In this document: positions 1 through 6,813 of the stretch, piece after piece | Numbering within the stretch: position 1 is the first letter of the stretch | Layout of the letters: every line of letters begins with the position of its first letter | Source of the DNA: Rhodospirillaceae bacterium TMED167 | GTDB lineage: Bacteria > Pseudomonadota > Alphaproteobacteria > Rhodospirillales_A > UBA2165 | Length of the DNA stretch: 8,289 nucleotides | NCBI GenBank assembly: GCA_002170915.1 | Contig: NHHQ01000006.1 | Location: forward strand, 1 to 8,289 | Direction of reading: 5' to 3' | The notes under the pieces: model-generated | What the model was told of the DNA's origin: nothing | Seen by the model: the letters and a program-made list of their open reading frames with translations, nothing else | Databases searched by the model: none | Position numbers and translations under genes: made by a program

Positions 1-303
1 GCTCTCAACAAAAACATCGGCTGTCTCAACAAGGTTCAGCAGTATCTCTTGCCCTTCTTTAGAGCGAGGGTTCAGCGATAGCGACCGTTTTGAACGGCTA
101 TATTCTTTCCACCAACTCTCGTGCTTTCCAAACCGTCTTAGGTCATCACCCACACCCGGACGTTCGATTTTGATCACATCTGCACCGAAGTCAGCTAGCA
201 TATGCGTTAGCATGTTTCCCGCAGCGAGGCGCGTGAGGTCCAGAACCCTCAGCCCGTAAAGCGGCGAACCAGCGCCATCCTCGAAAGGCGACGGCTCAGT
301 CAT
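1..303 (-). CDS. CaiB/BaiF family (class III) CoA-transferase, N-terminal part, runs off the left edge
   Basis: I translated 101 codons from the ATG at 303-301. The family moves CoA between an acyl-CoA and a carboxylic acid in the cytoplasm. The N-terminus has the family's Rossmann-type opening: [15 protein letters not shown] at residues 15-29 and [20 protein letters not shown] at 35-54, followed by a W-W-K-E-Y-S-R-S-K-R-S-L-S-L-N segment typical of the family. The catalytic Asp of characterised members lies further downstream, outside the window, so activity and substrate cannot be judged. The gene begins 24 bases after the dctM stop with a weak GGA/GGAAAG ribosome site, so it is probably the last or a late gene of the dctPQM operon. 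Its first 47 codons are nearly duplicated at 4152-4012. Family assignment is firm; substrate is unknown. Confidence 0.9.
   Translation of the reverse strand, partial: MTEPSPFEDGAGSPLYGLRVLDLTRLAAGNMLTHMLADFGADVIKIERPGVGDDLRRFGKHESWWKEYSRSKRSLSLNPRSKEGQEILLNLVETADVFVES
163..303 (-). repeat. Direct repeat, copy A (5' end of intact CoA-transferase)
   Basis: This 141-base segment matches 4012-4152 with 13 mismatches by my count (about 91 % identity), in the same orientation and without gaps. Homology ends sharply inside the gene at 163, and only a loose resemblance continues a few bases upstream of the start codon. Confidence 0.9.
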
Positions 304-327
304 CTTTCCATCCGATAATGAACCTTC

Positions 328-1626
328 TCAAAAACGCACCAATACGCTGGGCAGCCATAGCACCAGGGCAGGAATAAATACCACTAGGCCAAGTCTGACG
401 ATGTCCATGGCAAAGAACGGTGCTATACCCTTGAACATAGAAGACAATGGCACGTCGGGCATCATCGATTTGATTACAAACACGTTGAGCCCAATCGGTG
501 GGGTGATCAGACTGATCTCTACCACCATTACCATGACGATGCCAAACCAGATCAAATCGAATCCCATGGCGTCCACCAGCGGCACGAAGACTGGTACCGT
601 TAGGAAAATCATGGCCAAGCCTTCGATGATCGTGCCTAGCAGGATATATATGAGGAGGATCACGAGGATCACCATCAAAGGCTCGATGTTTAGGGTTTCG
701 ATAAAGTTCACAAGGGCATTCGGCATTTCGGCGATGATAACGAAATTGTTCAGGATCAAGGCGCCGAACGCGATGGTGAACACCATGGCGGAGGTCTCCG
801 CCGCTTCAGCAAGGGAATAGAAGAATATCCGTAAATTCATCCGCTTCCGACCGATGGCGAAGAGAAGTGCGCCAACGGCGCCAATGCCGCCACCTTCCGT
901 GGGCGTGAATATGCCTAACGTAATGCCGCCAATGATAACGAAAAACAGCACGATCACGCCCCAAACCTTTGACAGAGTGTGCCAACGATGGGACCAAGAC
1001 GATTTCTTGGCCCGCGGTGCCAATTCTGGCTTGCAATAGGCTACGCCCCAAATAACCGCAATATAAAGAAGGATTGTGATGATGCCTGGAATGATTCCGG
1101 CAATGAACAAGTCACCGATACTAGTTTCCGTCAAAATACCATAAACAATGAGGGCTGCTGATGGCGGGATCAAAATACCCATGGTGCCGCCAGCTGCAAC
1201 CGTCCCGGCGGCAAGTCCGTCATTATATTTATAACGCCTCATGGGCGGTATGGAGACCCGGGCCATAGTCGCCGCTGTCGCCACCGACGAGCCGGATATG
1301 GCCGCAAAGCCGCCGCACGCTGCCACGGTTGCCATTGCAAGGCCACCTCGGCGATTGCCGAGCCAGGCATTCGCTGCCTCGTAAATATCCTCCGCTAACG
1401 CAGCCCGGAACACAAATACACCCATCAGGACGAATAATGGCAAAACCACAAAGTTTGCGTTTAGTGCTAAATCCAAAATTTGTTGGCTCGCGGTCTCCAA
1501 CGCTGGACCGGTGCCCCGTACCCAGGCGAAGCCCAGGAAGCCGACCAGCATCATGGAGAAGCCGAGGGGGAAGCCCAGAAAGGCAATGAAAAGAAGGAGG
1601 GCAAATCCGATTAATGTGAGAACCAT
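328..1626 (-). CDS. dctM: TRAP transporter large permease subunit (DctM family)
   Basis: The 432-residue inner-membrane protein is the ion-coupled transport subunit of a tripartite ATP-independent periplasmic transporter. It is hydrophobic throughout with about a dozen membrane segments, and the length matches the DctM family. Family hallmarks are visible: ACGGFAAISGSSVATAATM at residues 103-121, AAGGTMGILIPPSAALIVYG at 144-163, a GDLFIAGIIPGI loop near 171-182, and SLITPPIGLNVFVI in the C-terminal half. The ATG at 1626 overlaps the dctQ stop by one base (TAATG), which implies translational coupling. No strong ribosome site precedes it, as usual for coupled genes. With dctP and dctQ it should import an organic acid, usually with sodium. 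The substrate cannot be deduced from this subunit. Confidence 0.95.
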   Translation of the reverse strand: MVLTLIGFALLLFIAFLGFPLGFSMMLVGFLGFAWVRGTGPALETASQQILDLALNANFVVLPLFVLMGVFVFRAALAEDIYEAANAWLGNRRGGLAMATVAACGGFAAISGSSVATAATMARVSIPPMRRYKYNDGLAAGTVAAGGTMGILIPPSAALIVYGILTETSIGDLFIAGIIPGIITILLYIAVIWGVAYCKPELAPRAKKSSWSHRWHTLSKVWGVIVLFFVIIGGITLGIFTPTEGGGIGAVGALLFAIGRKRMNLRIFFYSLAEAAETSAMVFTIAFGALILNNFVIIAEMPNALVNFIETLNIEPLMVILVILLIYILLGTIIEGLAMIFLTVPVFVPLVDAMGFDLIWFGIVMVMVVEISLITPPIGLNVFVIKSMMPDVPLSSMFKGIAPFFAMDIVRLGLVVFIPALVLWLPSVLVRF

Positions 1627-2258
1627 TAATTCTTCGACCCGCCCTTACCGTAGGGACCGGCAGGCACTAGGCCCGCCTTGTAATCGATGGCAATATATTT
1701 CCACACCATGTAGAGTTGGACGATCACACTGACCGCACTCAAAAAAGTTAAAACAAAGAGAATAGGCGCGGTGGGGATTTCTAGGTGTAAGGAAATGTCA
1801 TCGTTTTCCATCATGTCCACGCCCGTCGACCACATGCGCTCTGTCATGAACCCAATCATACCAGCGCTGCCAATCAGCACAAAAATTTCGCGGACCCGCC
1901 TGAACTGGTTAGACATAAAGCCGTCGAAGAGTTCGACGGTGATATGAGCTCTCTTAACCGTAACCAGCGGTAGGGCAGAAAAAATCAAAAATCCTAGTAA
2001 AAATTCAATAAATTCGACACCGCCGTCCACGGGACTGTTAAAAAGATAGCGACCCAAAACGTCAACCAATGTTAAGCCCATGATGCTGAACATGAATAGA
2101 GCCGTGAGGGCGGTTAAAATTCTAACCGGAAGAGCGAAGGAGCCGGCGGCTTGGGCAGGCACGGCATAGTCATCTTCCAACGCGTGGTCGAGCGTGTCGG
2201 CCACTGGAGCGCCGTCACCTTTTTTGGTGACGGCGCTCATCTCGTGGTTATCAGACAT
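1626..2258 (-). CDS. dctQ: TRAP transporter small permease subunit (DctQ family)
   Basis: The 210-residue protein is the small membrane subunit that pairs with DctM and helps dock the binding protein. About four membrane segments are visible: roughly residues 44-68, 82-101, 124-140 and 164-186. The family signature is VDVLGRYLFNSPVDGGVEFI at residues 65-84, followed by RAHITVEL at 103-110. It has about 40 polar, partly acidic residues before the first membrane segment, longer than in many DctQ proteins. The ATG at 2258 lacks a clear ribosome site, and a second ATG at residue 7 is a possible real start with a weak GAG just before it. It starts 21 bases after the dctP stop and overlaps dctM by one base. 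Family is certain; the exact start is not. Confidence 0.93.
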   Translation of the reverse strand: MSDNHEMSAVTKKGDGAPVADTLDHALEDDYAVPAQAAGSFALPVRILTALTALFMFSIMGLTLVDVLGRYLFNSPVDGGVEFIEFLLGFLIFSALPLVTVKRAHITVELFDGFMSNQFRRVREIFVLIGSAGMIGFMTERMWSTGVDMMENDDISLHLEIPTAPILFVLTFLSAVSVIVQLYMVWKYIAIDYKAGLVPAGPYGKGGSKN

Positions 2259-2279
2259 AACGAGCGATATTTGACAGAA

Positions 2280-3305
2280 TTATCTCAATTGATTTTTGAA
2301 AAACGCCAGGGCTTCTTGTCCGTTGATGCCTTTAGCATTTGCCGCGGTTAGCCACTCACCCTCCGCCCGCTGGCTAAATTCTTTGATCTTCGCCAAGAGC
2401 GCAGGATCCGGCTCAAGAAGTTTTCCGCCTTGGGCTTGAAGAGCTTTCAGTCCCCCCGCAGCGGCTTTGTCACCCGCGTTTCCTGCATTTACCGAAACAT
2501 TCATGCCCGAAACACTCATAATTTGTTTCTGCTGCTCTTTCGATAGACTATCCCATTTCTTGCCATTCATTAGAAAGGAGAATGAGGTATTGGTCAGGCC
2601 ACCCGGAATGACCGTCGTGAATTTGATATACGGCAATATCCGGAATGCGCGAAGGCCATGGGCTGGAACGGCAGCACCGTCTACGACGCCTTTAGAGACT
2701 AAGCTAAATATCTTTGCCGGGCCAGAGGCGACGGGAACGGCCTCAAATTCCTTGAGGATTTTTGTCGTAATACCTGGTGCAGCGCGGAGCTTGTAACCTT
2801 TAAGGTCGGCGAGCGAACGGATCGGTTTTTCACGGCTGTGAATATGGTTGGCAGCCAAAAGGAAGCTGCCAAGTAATTTTGCTCCTTTGTATTCATTAGC
2901 CTGAGCAAAATATTTTTGGTGCGATTTCCAAAGAGCTACTGATGTCTTTTTAGCACCGGGGGAGTTTAGCGGCAACTGGGCAACTGTCGGCAATAGTATT
3001 CGCCTCGGCTGGAAAATATTTGCCAGGAGTACAATGTCGGCAATACCCTTAATCATGGTCTGCCAGTTCTTGGGCGGCGAACCGAGACGGGAGGCCGACA
3101 TTTTAACATTTACGCTCCCGTTGGTGGCTTTTGCAACATTAGCCGCCCAGGGCTTCTGAAGGCCTGTCTGAAACGGATGCTTTGGCGGCAGGTAGTTGTT
3201 GACCAGTAAGTCTACGGAATAGGCGGGGGCGGAATAGGTTAGGCTGACGGCAATGACTAGTCCTGGCAACATCGTCGTGCTCGTCAATACTTTGATCGCA
3301 CGCAT
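2280..3305 (-). CDS. dctP: TRAP transporter substrate-binding protein (DctP family)
   Basis: This is the 341-residue periplasmic solute receptor of the TRAP system. It opens with an N-terminal signal peptide: basic start (MRAIK), hydrophobic core, and a probable cleavage after Ala-Tyr-Ser near residue 30. In the mature part, LKGYKLRAAPGI at 168-179 carries the Arg (R174) that in characterised DctP proteins pairs with the ligand carboxylate. KGVVDGAAVP at 205-214 corresponds to the GVVDG segment of the family, and the length is normal. The ATG is well supported by AGGGAG six bases upstream (3312-3317). It is the first gene of the dctPQM operon. The usual aromatic and acidic residues just before GVVDG are replaced by PAKIFSLVSK, so the protein is from a divergent subgroup. 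A carboxylate ligand is likely, but its identity is unknown. Confidence 0.95.
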   Translation of the reverse strand: MRAIKVLTSTTMLPGLVIAVSLTYSAPAYSVDLLVNNYLPPKHPFQTGLQKPWAANVAKATNGSVNVKMSASRLGSPPKNWQTMIKGIADIVLLANIFQPRRILLPTVAQLPLNSPGAKKTSVALWKSHQKYFAQANEYKGAKLLGSFLLAANHIHSREKPIRSLADLKGYKLRAAPGITTKILKEFEAVPVASGPAKIFSLVSKGVVDGAAVPAHGLRAFRILPYIKFTTVIPGGLTNTSFSFLMNGKKWDSLSKEQQKQIMSVSGMNVSVNAGNAGDKAAAGGLKALQAQGGKLLEPDPALLAKIKEFSQRAEGEWLTAANAKGINGQEALAFFKNQLR

Positions 3306-3529
3306 AACAATCTCCCTGTTTAATTCAAAATTTTTAATTTAATGGTTTCGTCAATGGGGACGATAACTGACATCAGCATATAACAATAACCTGGAACTGT
3401 CCGTATCAATCTCTGTAGCATTTGCTGCGGCTTAGACACTCGGTGTTTAGCAGTGCTTTCTTATTGAAGGTGACCCAAGTGGTTAATAAGAAACAGGCAT
3501 TGCGTAACTGCTGTTGATAGCGTGCGTAA
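3306..3529. other. Non-coding stretch upstream of dctP
   Basis: This stretch contains the dctP leader and ribosome site at its left end and the candidate promoter at 3380-3409. Between about 3410 and 3529 I see no intact gene, tRNA or strong hairpin. A short plus-strand piece reading S-V-R-N at 3518-3529 could be a frameshifted continuation of the sulfatase remnant that begins at 3530, because sulfatases often have an SVR-type motif just before the conserved R-W segment. That extension is speculative. Confidence 0.4.
3380..3409 (-). promoter_or_regulatory. Possible sigma-70-like promoter for dctPQM
   Basis: Reading on the minus strand, TTGATA (3409-3404) and TGTTAT (3385-3380) are separated by 18 bases and lie about 75 bases before the dctP start codon. 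A second TTGACG at 3354-3349, followed by an AT-rich run, is an alternative -35 with a poor -10. The intergenic position and AT-richness fit a promoter here, but the match to consensus is only partial and no operator was recognised. Confidence 0.25.
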
Positions 3530-3751
3530 CGGATTTGGACATTTATCTGTGAACAGTGGCGCTTGAGCATTTGGTTTGGGGACGAAATGGGTCAGCTATA
3601 TGACCGAAGAAAAGATCCTCATGAATTGAATAATCTATAGATTAATCCTGAATAGGCAGATGTGAAGGCTGATCTTTTGGAACGAATGATGAGAGAGCGA
3701 ATGCGTTTGGGAGAGACATTGCCTTTACCAACTCTTTTGCCTAGGCATTGA
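3530..3751 (+). pseudogene. Sulfatase C-terminal remnant with two in-frame TAG stops
   Basis: Read on the plus strand, the frame gives RIWTFICEQWRLSIWFGDE, then MGQLYDRRKDPHELNNL, a TAG at 3638-3640, INPE, a TAG at 3653-3655, and ADVKADLLERMMRERMRLG up to a TGA at 3749-3751. This is the usual tail of bacterial sulfatases: an R-W-R-L strand, a G-x-L-Y-D-L-x-x-D-P-x-E-x-x-N-L motif, and then a long helix beginning A-D-V-K-A-D-L-L-E-R. The catalytic N-terminal domain (C/S-x-P-x-R) is absent and a TAA precedes the frame at 3527-3529. It is a dead fragment and the only recognisable minus-strand exception in the window. It converges on the SLC13 fragment from the other side. The motif match is clear to me by eye, but no alignment was run. 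Confidence 0.75.
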
Positions 3752-3803
3752 TGATGGCGTGTTTGTCTACGGTAAAATAGAAAATTAAGGCAGGTTTAGC
3801 CGG

Positions 3804-4011
3804 TCAATGGCCAAAATATAAAATCAAAGGTAGCGCAATGAGCACTATCAATAATTCCATTGGGGCACCAAGTCTCCATTGGTCTCCAAAACGATATCCG
3901 CCATGCCCCATTACCAAGATATTTGATTGATGACCTATAGTTGTGAGGAACGCACAGGACGCATCGACCGCTTCAGCCCTCAATAACGGATCTGCACGAA
4001 CGTTAAGTTTT
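3804..4011 (-). pseudogene. SLC13/DASS-family permease, C-terminal fragment
   Basis: On the minus strand an uninterrupted frame reads [20 protein letters not shown], then LTTIGHQSNILVMGHGGYRF, then GDQWRLGAPMELLIVLIALP and LILYFGH before a TGA at 3806-3804. Known SLC13/DASS permeases end with S-C-A-F-L-T-P-I-G-H-Q-x-N, G-P-G-G-Y-x-F-x-D-Y-W-R and a last membrane helix. Here the Pro of TPIGH is Thr and the second G-P-G-G position is His. One extra base in the A run at 3813-3816 would convert the end to F-W-P-L-T-G-stop, closer to the family's W-P-L ending, which hints at a frameshift. No start codon or upstream transporter body exists; the fragment abuts the broken CoA-transferase at about 4006-4012. 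It is non-functional debris. Confidence 0.8.
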
Positions 4012-4152
4012 TTCGATTTTGATCACATCTGCACCGAAGTCAGCCAGCATATGCGTTAGCATGCTTCCCGCAGCAAGGCGTGTGAGGTCCAGAACCCTCA
4101 GCCCGTAAAGCGGCGAACCAACTCCGTCGTCAAACGGCGTTGGTTCAGTCAT
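4003..4152 (-). pseudogene. Truncated second copy of the CaiB/BaiF CoA-transferase (first 47 codons)
   Basis: Starting at the ATG at 4152, the frame reads [17 protein letters not shown], then [20 protein letters not shown], then [10 protein letters not shown], and then K-T and a TAA at 4005-4003. The first 47 residues differ from the intact copy at 303 at only four positions (S5T, E8D, A11V, N30S). After the Glu codon at 4014-4012 the match stops abruptly and SLC13 sequence begins within a few bases. The start codon overlaps the lyase stop as ATGA, with GGAAGGA just upstream, so the gene was once translationally coupled to the lyase. A 49-residue peptide may still be made, but it lacks nearly all of the roughly 400-residue enzyme, so function is very unlikely. 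Confidence 0.88.
4012..4152 (-). repeat. Direct repeat, copy B (5' end of broken CoA-transferase)
   Basis: This is the partner of the repeat at 163-303. Nine of the 13 differences fall in the first 12 codons and the rest of the segment is almost identical. The two copies flank the dctPQM operon and the fragment zone in direct orientation. Confidence 0.9.
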
Positions 4153-5045
4153 CTATCCTTCCGCCTGGTGAGCGCGTTTGCCTGGTCCATGTATGCTTGC
4201 TCAGCCTCTCTTTGCTGAGGTAGGCCGACGAGGTCTGTGTAGGCTTGAAAACCTACGCCGTGTTGCATGGCATCCCGCAGGTCTCCGCTTTCCAAAAGAT
4301 CTCGGTAGAATTTTTGAAGTGCCTTCACGACAACGTGGGTGGCTGCGACGGGCATTGTGCAGGCTGCGTAGCCTAGGTCTTCACACTCCGCCGCCGACAG
4401 CAATGGTGTCGCGCCGCCATCGATCAAGTTAACCACGCACGGGCCAGAAATTTCCATCGGGATCTGGCGTAGCTGATCGAGATTGGTTGGAGCTTCAACG
4501 AAGAAAAGGTCTACACCGATTTCTTGAAAGAGTGCCATTCGGTCCAACGCCTCTTGGAAACCGTCCGTGGCGATGGCGTCCGTCCGCGCCATGATCATGG
4601 TGTCCCCTTGGCGCGCATCGAGCGCTGCCTTCAGCTTTCCCGTCATCTCTTCGACGCCAATGATGGCTTTGCCTGCCATATGGCCGCAACGTTTGGGAAA
4701 GACCTGATCTTCAATGAAGAAGCCGCCCACGCCAGAACGTTCCAACAACCTAACCGTTCGAGCGACATTTGTGACATTACCAAAGCCGGTATCCCCATCG
4801 GCCAGGATCGGGATCTCGATCCGTTCTGTTAGTCGGCCGTAAAAGTCGGCTAGCTCGGTCAGCGACAATTGCGAGCTATCCGGTCTTCCGAGCAGGGACG
4901 CTGTTGCTGAGTATCCCCCTGCCGAAATAGCCTTGGCACCGCTGGTCTGTGCGATAAGGGCGCTTAGTGTGTCATGAACGCCAGGCAGGACCGTGATCTC
5001 GGGGGCTTCGATGAGTTTACGCAATTGCATTCCGGCAGTTGTCAT
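4149..5045 (-). CDS. Isocitrate lyase/PEP mutase superfamily C-C lyase (methylisocitrate or dimethylmalate lyase-like)
   Basis: The 298-residue cytoplasmic TIM-barrel enzyme belongs to the isocitrate lyase/phosphoenolpyruvate mutase superfamily. Visible active-site motifs are [10 protein letters not shown] (41-50), ADGDTGFGN with the Mg-binding acid residues (82-90), [12 protein letters not shown] (111-122) with catalytic Cys120, ARTDA (153-157), VEAP (183-186) and VNLIDGG (205-211). The intact KRCGH loop favours a true lyase over a PEP mutase or phosphonate hydrolase, which lack this cysteine. Length (about 290-300) fits 2-methylisocitrate lyase and 2,3-dimethylmalate lyase, which release pyruvate plus propionate, or succinate plus pyruvate. 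No prpC or prpD is nearby, so I leave out prpB. The ATG is set by GGAG eight bases upstream (5054-5057). It overlaps the broken CoA-transferase start by ATGA. Confidence 0.9.
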   Translation of the reverse strand: MTTAGMQLRKLIEAPEITVLPGVHDTLSALIAQTSGAKAISAGGYSATASLLGRPDSSQLSLTELADFYGRLTERIEIPILADGDTGFGNVTNVARTVRLLERSGVGGFFIEDQVFPKRCGHMAGKAIIGVEEMTGKLKAALDARQGDTMIMARTDAIATDGFQEALDRMALFQEIGVDLFFVEAPTNLDQLRQIPMEISGPCVVNLIDGGATPLLSAAECEDLGYAACTMPVAATHVVVKALQKFYRDLLESGDLRDAMQHGVGFQAYTDLVGLPQQREAEQAYMDQANALTRRKDR

Positions 5046-5288
5046 GTTTTGAACTCCATACTGATATTATTACTGGCCGTGCGCCCCGTGCATGCTTGGC
5101 CGTCGATGCAGTAGATCGCAGCGATGGCTGTCTCGACATCAACATGGCGGCCATGCAGAGGCGTAAAACGGCCAGGTCCCGGATGTGGTCATGCTCGGTT
5201 TGAGGTCTAAAATAATGGGGTTAGCGCCTCTCTGCTCAACTTTCGTCAAGAAACCATCACTGATGGTGGGTACAAAGATTAGGGAGCA
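5042..5288 (-). other. Gap between tctA and the lyase with degenerate coding-like frames, unidentified
   Basis: No intact gene lies between the tctA stop and the lyase start. On the minus strand one frame is open from 5288 to 5139 and reads IFVPTISDGFLTKVEQRGAN, then PIILDLKPSMTTSGT. A second frame, open from 5188 to 5042, reads FTPLHGRHVDVETAIAAIYC, then IDGQACTGR, and its TGA overlaps the lyase start as ATGA. Together they resemble the tail of a gene with one frameshift around 5139-5188. Neither half has a start codon and I do not recognise a family; plus-strand frames here are also partly open, so this may be chance. No terminator hairpin was seen after tctA. Confidence 0.3.
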
Positions 5289-5298
5289 TCACATTAAA

Positions 5299-6804
5299 TC
5301 AGTTCTGGCTGGTGTGTCGGGGCGAACTGCGAAGGATGAAGAATAGTGTGAGGGCCGAGAGCACTAAAAGGGTAATTGCGATGGGATATTCTACGATTCT
5401 GGTCCAGTCTCCGCTCATAAGTGAGGTGCTTTGCGCAATTGAAATCTCGAAACGGGGACCAAGAAAGAATGCAATGATGAAGATAACAATGGAAAACCCA
5501 TAACGGTTCATGATGTACCCAAGCATTGCGAATAGCAGCATGATAGCCACGCCGAACAGGCCGCCTGAAGCCATAAACACTCCGACGATGCACAACATAA
5601 TAGCCGATACATAAATGAAAGATTGTGGTGCGGAGATGACCTTGACCCAAAGCCGTAGTCCTATCTGCCCAATCCACAAGTTGAGGAAATTGGCCATAAT
5701 CATAGCTCCGAACAGCCCATAGATCAGACGCCCCTGTTCCTTAAATAGCAGCGGGCCGGGTTGAATTCCATGAATCATGAATGCGCTAATGATGAGCGCC
5801 GCGCTCACACTGCCGGGAATTCCGAGCGTCAGAAGTGGAATTAGATTGGCGCCGACGACAGCGGAATTCGCTGATTCTGTGGCGGCGACGCCTTGAATAT
5901 TGCCTTTGCCGAAACTGTCGGGATCCTTCGAAGCGGCTTTGGTTGCGGAATAAGACATGAACGCGGCGGCGGTACTACCTATCCCGGGCGTGGCGCCCAG
6001 AAGTGTACCGATGACGGCCCCCCGAAGCATTGTATACCGGCATGACCAGTACTCCGCCCAACTGACCCGTTGATTTGCGGGATCTCCATCATCCGATAGC
6101 TTGATTGCTGCGGCACTAATGCCCTTGTTTCGTGCAAGGCGAGTTACGACTTCAGATATTGCCAACATCCCGAGTGCGACAGCGGGTAGGGGCAGTCCGT
6201 CGAAAAGTTCGAAATGCCCAAAAATAAGACGAGGCGATGCATTTTCGGGATCAGCGCCGATCATGGCGGCAAGTAGTCCGAGCGCCGCCGCAATCGCCCC
6301 CTTGACCAAGGATTTGCCAACAAGACCTGAAATGACTGCAAATGCAAATACCAGCAGGGCAAACACTTCGACGGGCCCCATCCTCAAGGCCAGAATTGCC
6401 AAGGGGGCGGAGACAGTGATCAATACGATATCGCTAAATGTGTCCCCCGTAACGGAAGAAAATAGCGCAAGTTTCGTTGCCTTGAGCGGTTTTCCCTGGC
6501 GTGCAAGCGGGTGCCCGTCGAAAGCCGTTGCCGCGGAATCGGGTGTCCCGGGAGTGTTGATCAAAATTGCTGGAATGGCTCCGCCAACCGTGCCGCCTTT
6601 ACACACGCCAACCAGAAATGCGATCGCCAGAAGCGGATCGAGCCCGAATGTGAAGGGAATGGCGATTGCTATTGCCATAACGGGGCCGATACCAGGGATC
6701 GCAGCCACAAGTTGTCCCAAAACAACACCGGAGATTACAAAGCAAAGGTTCCATAATGTGAATGCATCGCTTAATCCGGCAAGAATGGTGTCTAAATCGA
6801 CCAT
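5299..6804 (-). CDS. tctA: Tripartite tricarboxylate transporter, large membrane subunit (TctA family)
   Basis: The 501-residue inner-membrane protein is the transport channel of a TTT system, which uses a periplasmic receptor and an ion gradient. Both halves of the family's internal repeat are visible. The first is LVAAIPGIGPVMAIAIAIP at residues 32-50, followed by the GGTVGGAIPAILINTPGTPD motif at 70-89 and ATAFDGHPLARQGKPLKA at 92-109. The second half has LLGATPGIGSTAAAFMSYSA, then ESANSAVVGANLIPLLTLG and HGIQPGPLLF. The length is normal and the sequence appears intact. The ATG at 6804 has GAGG seven bases upstream (6812-6815), overlapping the tctB stop, with a 9-base gap between the genes. 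The substrate is set by the receptor and cannot be read here. Confidence 0.95.
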   Translation of the reverse strand: MVDLDTILAGLSDAFTLWNLCFVISGVVLGQLVAAIPGIGPVMAIAIAIPFTFGLDPLLAIAFLVGVCKGGTVGGAIPAILINTPGTPDSAATAFDGHPLARQGKPLKATKLALFSSVTGDTFSDIVLITVSAPLAILALRMGPVEVFALLVFAFAVISGLVGKSLVKGAIAAALGLLAAMIGADPENASPRLIFGHFELFDGLPLPAVALGMLAISEVVTRLARNKGISAAAIKLSDDGDPANQRVSWAEYWSCRYTMLRGAVIGTLLGATPGIGSTAAAFMSYSATKAASKDPDSFGKGNIQGVAATESANSAVVGANLIPLLTLGIPGSVSAALIISAFMIHGIQPGPLLFKEQGRLIYGLFGAMIMANFLNLWIGQIGLRLWVKVISAPQSFIYVSAIMLCIVGVFMASGGLFGVAIMLLFAMLGYIMNRYGFSIVIFIIAFFLGPRFEISIAQSTSLMSGDWTRIVEYPIAITLLVLSALTLFFILRSSPRHTSQN

Positions 6805-6813
6805 AAAGTAACC

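Noticed and set aside
401..820. A 139-codon plus-strand open frame opposite dctM.
   Set aside because: It is an antisense shadow of the conserved DctM C-terminal half with no ribosome site or recognisable motif.
3631..3644. A perfect 14-base palindrome, TAATCTATAGATTA.
   Set aside because: It falls inside the decayed sulfatase frame, is AT-rich, and has no promoter or gene start next to it, so a chance or decay origin is more likely than an operator.
3587..3751. Possible stop-codon recoding (two TAG codons) in the sulfatase frame.
   Set aside because: The catalytic domain and any plausible start are missing, and the neighbouring fragments are also broken, so simple gene decay explains the stops.
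3306..4148. A mobile element as the cause of the gene fragments.
   Set aside because: I found no transposase frame, terminal inverted repeats or target-site duplication around the fragment junctions.
4003..4152. A functional 49-residue small protein from the broken CoA-transferase.
   Set aside because: It has a good start site, but the sequence is simply the first 47 codons of the larger enzyme plus two random residues at a rearrangement seam.
6101..6811. A 236-codon plus-strand open frame opposite tctA.
   Set aside because: It is antisense to a well-conserved TctA, has no family features, and is rich in Ala, Pro, Ser and Thr, as expected for the complement of a membrane protein gene.
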